Below, in pieces: positions 58,226 through 64,000 of a stretch of 64,000 nucleotides of DNA. The stretch covers positions 16,001 through 80,000 of the forward strand of contig BROG01000917.1 in NCBI GenBank assembly GCA_030159075.1, given 5' to 3'. Origin of the DNA: Atrina japonica (Eukaryota; Mollusca; Bivalvia; Pterioida; Pinnidae). Made by a program: the position numbers and the translations under genes. The notes beneath the pieces were generated by a model. It searched no databases. It was not told where the DNA came from and worked only from the letters and a program-made list of their open reading frames with translations. Position 1 is the stretch's first letter. Every line of letters starts with the position of its first letter.

Positions 58226-59035
58226 TATACCTGCCAACTATTCCAATTTAGATCGAACAGTCCCAATTTTCATATATAAATTCCGCGTTCCAGATTTGCA
58301 CTGTCCGGTTTCTACTCTCCATTTTCTCGTTTAGACACAGAATCTTACAAACATTTGAATGCAATATTGATATTCAAGCCTCGCCATGAAACAGTGCCAG
58401 CATATGGCAATGGCAGACACATCTCTGCCGTTTCTAGTGAGAAAAGATGGAGCCACCCAAAAAGAATGTCAAGCGGATGCAGAAATTTAAGGACTCTTAT
58501 TCAAGTCAATTTAATGATGTCATAACACGATCAACATGAGGATGCAACTGCACATTTTGTGCAATGTTGTATAGACATTACTATTAGGCATAGTGGTTTC
58601 AACAACATTCAAAAACAAATAGATACCAGGAAGCACAAAAATGCTGCTGTGTCAATAGAAGGAAGTTATCGGCTAAACAGTTATTTATGAATAATGATGA
58701 TGTTTATGATGTAAGGAGACCTGAAAGTTTATTTTCAGAGTTTATAGTTGAGGGACATTGTTGTTGTATCTGTTACATAGTCAGGATAGTCTGCATATTC
58801 TTCAATCTTTATGCAGAATGATACAAGAATTTGGAACTAAAATATTGTCATGAGCATGCTTTATATTATCAGAACCACTCTAGAGTGTCTTCAAAAAAGT
58901 TGAATAGCCAGGATTTTCCGGAAGCTTTGCCCCCTGGTCCCCTAGCAGACCTTCACCCCTGCACCCTATTGGGGACCTGCAGCCCCCAAGTCCCTGGCTG
59001 ATTGTTCCACTTTTCAATTACTTAAAGTTGGCAGG
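58226..59035 (+). mobile_element. hAT-like DNA transposon relic with a zinc-finger fragment
   Basis: Termini ATACCTGCCAACT (left) and AGTTGGCAGGTAT (right) are inverted. TCTCA follows or precedes at both sides as a possible target duplication. Inside, MEPPKKNVKRMQKFKDSYSS, a frameshift, then HEDATAHFVQCCIDITIRHS and FNNIQKQIDTRKHKNAA resemble the N-terminal BED/TTF-like zinc finger of hAT-related proteins. A first Cys and a His of the finger are lost. Non-functional. Confidence 0.6.
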
Positions 59036-59059
59036 TATGTCTCAGAATGTATCTGATTA

Positions 59060-59785
59060 GTAAGGTGGTCTGATAAGTGAGGCTGTCTGATTATTGGGGT
59101 CTGATTAGTGAGACAGTCTGATAAGTGAGGTATAATTTGTGAGGTAGTATGATAAGTGAGGAGGTTTGATTAGTGAGGCAATCTGGTAAGTGAGGTGGTC
59201 TGATAGGCAAGGAGGTCTGATTAGTGAGACATTCTATTAAGTTAAGTGGTCTGATAGGTGAGGCAGTCTGCTAAGTAAGGTGATCTGATTATTGAGGCAG
59301 TCAGATAAATGATGTGGTATAATATGTGAGGTGGTATGATAAGTGAGGAGGCCTTATTAGTGAGGCAAACTGATGGGTGAGGTGGTCTGATAGGTGAGGA
59401 GGTCTGATAAGTGAGATAGTTGATAAGTGAGGTGGTCTATTGGTGAGGCAATCTGATAAGTGAGGTGGTCTGATAGGTAAGGAGGTCTGATTAGTGAGAC
59501 AGTTTGAAAAGAGAAGTTGTATAATTTGTGAGGTGGTATGATAAGTGAGGAGGTCTGATTAGTGATGCAGTCTGATAGGTGAGGTGGTCTGATATGTGAA
59601 GATGTCTGATTAGTGAGACAGTCTGATAAGATAGAAGGGCTGACTAGTGGGACAGTCTGATAAGTGAGTTGGTCAGATAGGTAAGGCAGTCTGATAAGTA
59701 AGGTGGTCTGATAGGTGAGGAGGTATGATTAGTGAGACAGTCTGATTAGTGAGGAGGTCTAATTAGTGAAGTTGTCTATGTAACT
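59060..59785 (+). repeat. Minisatellite, about 16-18 bp units (GTCTGATAAGTGAGGTG)
   Basis: About 40 diverged units alternate GTCTGATTAGTGAGACA and GTCTGATAAGTGAGGTG types. Confidence 0.95.
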
Positions 59786-59789
59786 TGTA

Positions 59790-60075
59790 AGTTATATATT
59801 AATGTAAGATGTTTAAATAATGATAACTTTTTAACAGAATGTTGAATGAGTTTACTACAAGATTTGAAGAATGTTTAATGTTAATTTGTGTATAATGGCA
59901 ACATATTCTTTCTCAATCATATAGATTTGCAATACAGAATTATATATTAGTACATGAGCCACCAGGAGATTTTGAGGTTTAAGTGCAGTTGTGAAAGTGA
60001 AAAGTTTACTGAAGAATATAGTACATGTATACATGTATAATTAAGTGCACATTATTTCTATATTTTTACATGTAC
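59790..60075. other. Intron, nothing recognised
   Basis: AT-rich. Confidence 0.4.
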
Positions 60076-60081
60076 TTTAAG

Positions 60082-60248
60082 CTCCAAACATATGGACTAC
60101 AGCTTCATTGTTCACTAGTGTTCCAGTACAAGCAGATGTGACAGGGCTATTTTTGCAGTCAGATGGAACATATAGGCATATCCACCATATCTATAATTAT
60201 TTTGCCTTTCAGCCGGAGATTACTGAAGCGATATCAACTCTATTTGAG
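60082..60248 (+). CDS. Exon E of LolA-like gene
   Basis: Phase 1 to 0, 167 bases, acceptor TGTACTTTAAG, donor TTTGAG|GTTTGT. It reads PNIWTTASLFTSVPVQADVT, GLFLQSDGTYRHIHHIYNYF and AFQPEITEAISTLFE. The PVQADVTG then H-H-IYNYFAFQPE segment matches the end of the first domain as I remember the family. Confidence 0.75.
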
Positions 60249-60249
60249 G

Positions 60250-61280
60250 TTTGTGTTTTCTGCATGCCTTTTGACAATTTGTTTTCGGTAATCAAGTAAT
60301 CTACCTAAACGAGTAAAAGTACATATTTACTTTTATAATATCTAAATTGTTTTGTATTTTATGCAGACCCAGGGCTTTAAGCTTAAGAATAACCTGAAAA
60401 TCAAAAAGATATGCAAATATTTGTTTTGTTATCACAAGTAAGATATTAAATCAATATATTCATGTATAATTTAAATGTTAAGTAGTTTTCTTTATGACTT
60501 AAACCTTTCACCCCTAAATATCTCAGTGGTATGCTCTTTTCTGTTGTCTTAGATCAGTCCATTGTGGTCTTTAGTGTTCAAAGGGTTAATATTTCTAAAA
60601 GGAACAATTCATTGTAAAATTTTTAAAACTTAATTTTATTTTTCAGTTAGATTATTTTAAATATTTGTCTACATGCTAGAAAGAATGCTTAAGTAGACTC
60701 ACCGGAGGGCTCATAGAGGCTGAAAAAGTATTGACATAGTTCTGAATATCCAAATATAAAAAATTAAAATGTTTCAGTCGAAATGCACATTCAAATGTAT
60801 AAGAAACAAATATATATACCAGTATATGCATTATTAAAAATCCATTTTATATTTCTTAAATTGGTATTATTTCAATTTTTATGCTGAATTGTATTTAAAA
60901 TGAGATTTTTAAAATTAGTACAAATCTAATTAAATATGCAGAATCAATTTCATTTTGGAGTTCAGTTTGTTTAAACTGATCCCATTTGTTACTTTGCTCT
61001 TTGTATTGCAAATGAAGATACAGAGCCTGTAGTCTGTTGCATCAATATATATCATTTCAGTATTTCAAATTACTCTCTGGTCAAATGTCAACACCTTGAA
61101 TGTAAATTTTTGTAAATGTTAGCACAAATTTTCATTCCTGAGTCTTCTTTAAGACAGGAATTTGAAATACATTAGAACCTTGATGAGTCATACATCAGTG
61201 AGACGAAATTTTAAATGAATGGAAACTATTGACAAAGTCTCAAATAATTTTGTTATTTAATGCTACTTATAAGCAATTTA
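60250..61280. other. Intron, nothing recognised
   Basis: AT-rich intron of the LolA-like gene. Confidence 0.5.
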
Positions 61281-61294
61281 TGATTCAAACTTTT

Positions 61295-61571
61295 AGAGCC
61301 GGCCTGGCTCAGTCGGTAACAAGCTCGACTCTTGATTATGAGGTCATAAGTTCGAGTCCAGCCGGTGGCAGGTTGGTTTTCTGTCCTTCAGATAAAACAG
61401 TAAAATCCAAGGTCCTGTGTAGTGGGTGTCAGCACGTTAAAGAACCCTCACTGCTCAATGGCAGTAAGTGCCAAGCATAGGCCAAAATTTGAAGCCCTTC
61501 ACTGGCATTTGGTGATGTCTCCATATGAGTGAAATATTCATGAGTCCGATGTTAAACAAAAATAAACAAAC
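61295..61571 (+). mobile_element. tRNA-headed SINE, RUDI/V-SINE-like
   Basis: The head GCCGGCCTGGCTCAGTCGGT (A box) and AGTTCGAGTCC (B box) are followed by the body with TTAAAGAACCCTCACTGC. It ends in an A-rich AATAAACAAA tail. A 12-base target duplication, ATTCAAACTTTT, is at 61283-61294 and 61572-61583. Same family as 19347-19634. Confidence 0.9.
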
Positions 61572-61589
61572 ATTCAAACTTTTGTGAGT

Positions 61590-62050
61590 CATATTTCTCC
61601 ATGTTACAAGTAATTTATTGACTAAGAAATCAACAAAGGTCCATACAAATATTGGAAGTCAGATTAAGAAGTGTATGAAATAATTGTTATTTTCTTCTTC
61701 TTCCCCTAAATGCTCAGTGTTTTAACCTATGAAAATCAATTTAATTGTAGCACAAACTGTTAAAGATCATAATTATGTCTTATATGATTTTGAAGCATTC
61801 ATGTACACCCTCCCTGTAGACCATCTAAAATTACAAATTGTACTGTTGTTTTCGGTTACCAACCATGAATCAAAGTCTCGGTGTTTTGAACTTTTCTAAT
61901 CGGTCCCCTGAACTTTGATTTTAGATTCTGTGTACTGGTATACTGAATAATATGTTCTAAATAGATTGATTATAAAACCATTGTGACTTTTTGTAACTTT
62001 ACATTTGTCTTCTTGAGTACTTTTAATCACAGATGATTTTGTTAATATTT
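61590..62050. other. Intron, nothing recognised
   Basis: AT-rich. Confidence 0.4.
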
Positions 62051-62056
62051 TTATAG

Positions 62057-62179
62057 ACACCACCAGGTACAATATGCCAAGGCAGAAAGAATACAAAAAA
62101 CCTGCCAGAATTGCCATCACAATTCTTCTACAGACAGGAAATGGTTCTACCACTTCTTAATGCAGTTACAACAATTGAT
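62057..62179 (+). CDS. Exon F of LolA-like gene: start of a second domain
   Basis: Phase 0-0, 123 bases, acceptor TTTTTATAG, donor GAT|GTAAGT. It reads TPPGTICQGRKNTKNLPELP, SQFFYRQEMVLPLLNAVTTI and D. The C-x-n-LPELPSQF-x-R-x-E pattern repeats the start of exon B (LPDLPQQFQTRIE), so the protein has at least two tandem LolA-like domains. The gene continues beyond the window; no stop or membrane span was seen. Together exons A-F give about 275 residues in one frame. Confidence 0.75.
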
Positions 62180-62224
62180 GTAAGTACAAAAAGGTGCTTG
62201 TTGTCATGTGACTCAAATGACTAT

Positions 62225-63655
62225 AGTACAGATGATAATTCTACACCTGAGACACTTGATGTGGTTACAACAGTGCTAATTCTCAGGTATACAAACAGGT
62301 ACATTGTAGGTAACAACGCTACACTCAAGACACTTGCTGTGGTTACAACAGGTGTTAATTCTGATGTATACAAACAGGTATATTGTAGGTGATCAAAAAC
62401 TTGACTACACTGGAGACACTTGCTGTGTTTACAACAGGTGCTAATTCTCATGTATACAAACAGGTATATTGTAGGTGATCGAAAACTTGACTACACTGGA
62501 GACACTTGCTGTGGTTACAACAGGTGCTAATTCTCAGGTATACAAACAGGTACATTGTAGGTGATCGAAAACTTGACTACACAACACTTGCTGTGGTTAC
62601 AACAGGTGCTAATTCTCAGGTATACAAACAGGTACATTGTAGGTGATCGAAAACTTGACTACACCTGAGACACTTGCTGTGGTTACAACAGGTGCTAATT
62701 CTCATGTATACAAACAGGTATATTGTAGGTGATCGAAAACTTGACTACACTCGAGACACTTGCTGTGGTTACAACAGGTGCTAATTCTCATGTATACAAA
62801 CAGGTACATTGTAGGTGATCGAAAACTTGACTACACTGGAGACACTTGCTGTGGTTACAACAGGTGCTAATTCTCATGTATACAAACAGGTACATTGTAG
62901 GTGATCGAAAACTTGACTACACTGGAGACACTTGCTGTGGTTACAACAGGTGTTAATTCTGATGTATACAAACAGGTATATTGTAGGTGATCAAAAACTT
63001 GACTACACTGGAGACACTTGCTGTGTTTACAACAGGTGCTAATTCTCATGTATACAAACAGGTATATTGTAGGTGATCGAAAACTTGACTACACTGGAGA
63101 CACTTGCTGTGGTTACAACAGGTGCTAATTCTCAGGTATACAAACAGGTACATTGTAGGTGATCGAAAACTTGACTACACTGGAGACACTTGCTGTGGTT
63201 ACAACAGGTGCTAATTCTCATGTATACAAACAGGTATATTGTAGGTGATCGAAAACTTGACTACACTCGAGACACTTGCTGTGGTTACAACAGGTGCTAA
63301 TTCTCATGTATACAAACAGGTACATTGTAGGTGATCGAAAACTTGACTACACTGGAGACACTTGCTGTGGTTACAACAGGTGCTAATTCTCATGTATACA
63401 AACAGGTACATTGTAGGTGATCGAAAACTTGACTACACTGGAGACACTTGCTGTGGTTACAACAGGTGCTAATTCTCATGTATACAAACAGGTATATTGT
63501 AGGTGATCAAAAACTTGACTACACTCGAGACACTTGCTGTGGTTACAACAGGTGCTAATTCTCAGGTATACAAACAGGTACATTGTAGGTGATCGAAAAC
63601 TTGACTGGAGACACTTGCTGTGGTTACAACAGGTGTTAATTCTTGTGTCACTTAA
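62225..63655 (+). repeat. 86-bp minisatellite, about 16 copies, with higher-order duplication
   Basis: The unit runs AGGTGATCGAAAACTTGACT, ACACTGGAGACACTTGCTGT, GGTTACAACAGGTGCTAATT, CTCATGTATACAAACAGGTA, CATTGT. Variant units recur in the same order about 598 bases apart. Starts 46 bases after exon F. Confidence 0.95.
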
Positions 63656-63659
63656 AAAG

Positions 63660-64000
63660 TACATTATGACAGCTCTACATATACTCTACACCTACTCAAT
63701 ATAAAAGTTTAAAATTCCTGTCTTAGATATTAAGCATTTTTAGTTCACCTGGCTATATACATAGTAAATATTTACCATCATGTGTCACATCTGGAATATT
63801 TTGTTTTCAGAAACCTCTAGGCCTGGGGCATTATCTTGAAAAATATCAAAGATAAGATTTAAGATAAAAATTCATCATTGTAATGGCATTGCATAGTATG
63901 TTTACAAGTACCACTATGACTTTTTCATTGACCTTATCAGACTTATTCAGTTTAAACAAGCTTTAGTGGAATGTTCTACCTATCTGAAGTAGCAATTAAT
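63660..64000. other. Intron or downstream sequence at the window edge
   Basis: A strong acceptor-like ATTTTGTTTTCAG ends at 63810, but the frame after it stops within 15 codons. No exon called. Confidence 0.4.

Noticed and set aside
63811..63856. Possible exon after the strong acceptor ATTTTGTTTTCAG
   Set aside because: In the phase required by exon F the frame stops after about 14 codons and does not resemble the expected domain continuation.

Overview
This is an AT-rich animal nuclear genome window, most likely from a bivalve mollusc. The evidence is spliced genes with GT-AG introns, long microsatellites, tRNA-headed SINEs resembling the molluscan RUDI/V-SINE type, hairpin-ended repeats of the kind common in bivalves, and many copies of a Penelope-like retroelement with the permuted Naiad layout (GIY-YIG endonuclease upstream of the reverse transcriptase). 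Nothing prokaryotic is visible. The species cannot be fixed from the sequence alone.

Layout. (1) About 1-29.1 kb on the minus strand: exons of a secreted or membrane receptor-like gene. A TATA box and signal-peptide exon lie at 29.03 kb, an MEGF-type EGF exon at 11.7 kb, and twin calcium-binding-type EGF exons at 7.5 and 7.1 kb (the second carries a stop). A sushi/CCP exon with two stops is at 5.4 kb, a CCP-like exon at 2.5 kb and a transmembrane exon at 1.35 kb. The roughly 17-kb first intron is packed with Naiad copies, a large array-flanked inverted element and palindromic satellites. (2) 30-39 kb: minisatellites, (TA)n, another Naiad copy, palindromic satellites and a dead LINE end, with no convincing gene. 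(3) 40.1-41.1 kb on the plus strand: an intact single-exon FkbM-like methyltransferase with a type II membrane anchor. (4) 46.0-62.2 kb on the plus strand: six phase-consistent exons of a secreted or membrane protein that I tentatively place in the metazoan LolA-like (loaf-like) family. It runs off the window. Its introns hold MITEs, a Mutator-like foldback element with its own empty-site paralogue, large tandem repeats, a hAT-like relic, a SINE and an 86-bp minisatellite with higher-order structure.

Most unusual points. The best-preserved Naiad copy (22.0-25.5 kb) carries a stretch of about 1.4 kb with almost purely A-to-G changes on its coding strand relative to sister copies. That is the pattern expected if an ADAR-edited RNA was copied back into DNA. 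All seven Naiad copies that reach the C-terminus keep a TGT-TGA-GAC stop context, with an open Cys-rich frame beyond it in the best copies. This is a candidate selenocysteine or readthrough site, since clam Naiads are reported to encode selenoproteins. Other points are the exact nine-base target duplication of the Mutator-like element and the twin EGF exons, one intact and one killed by TGA. The protein-coding genes show no evident functional partnership. They are separate loci in a repeat-rich region.
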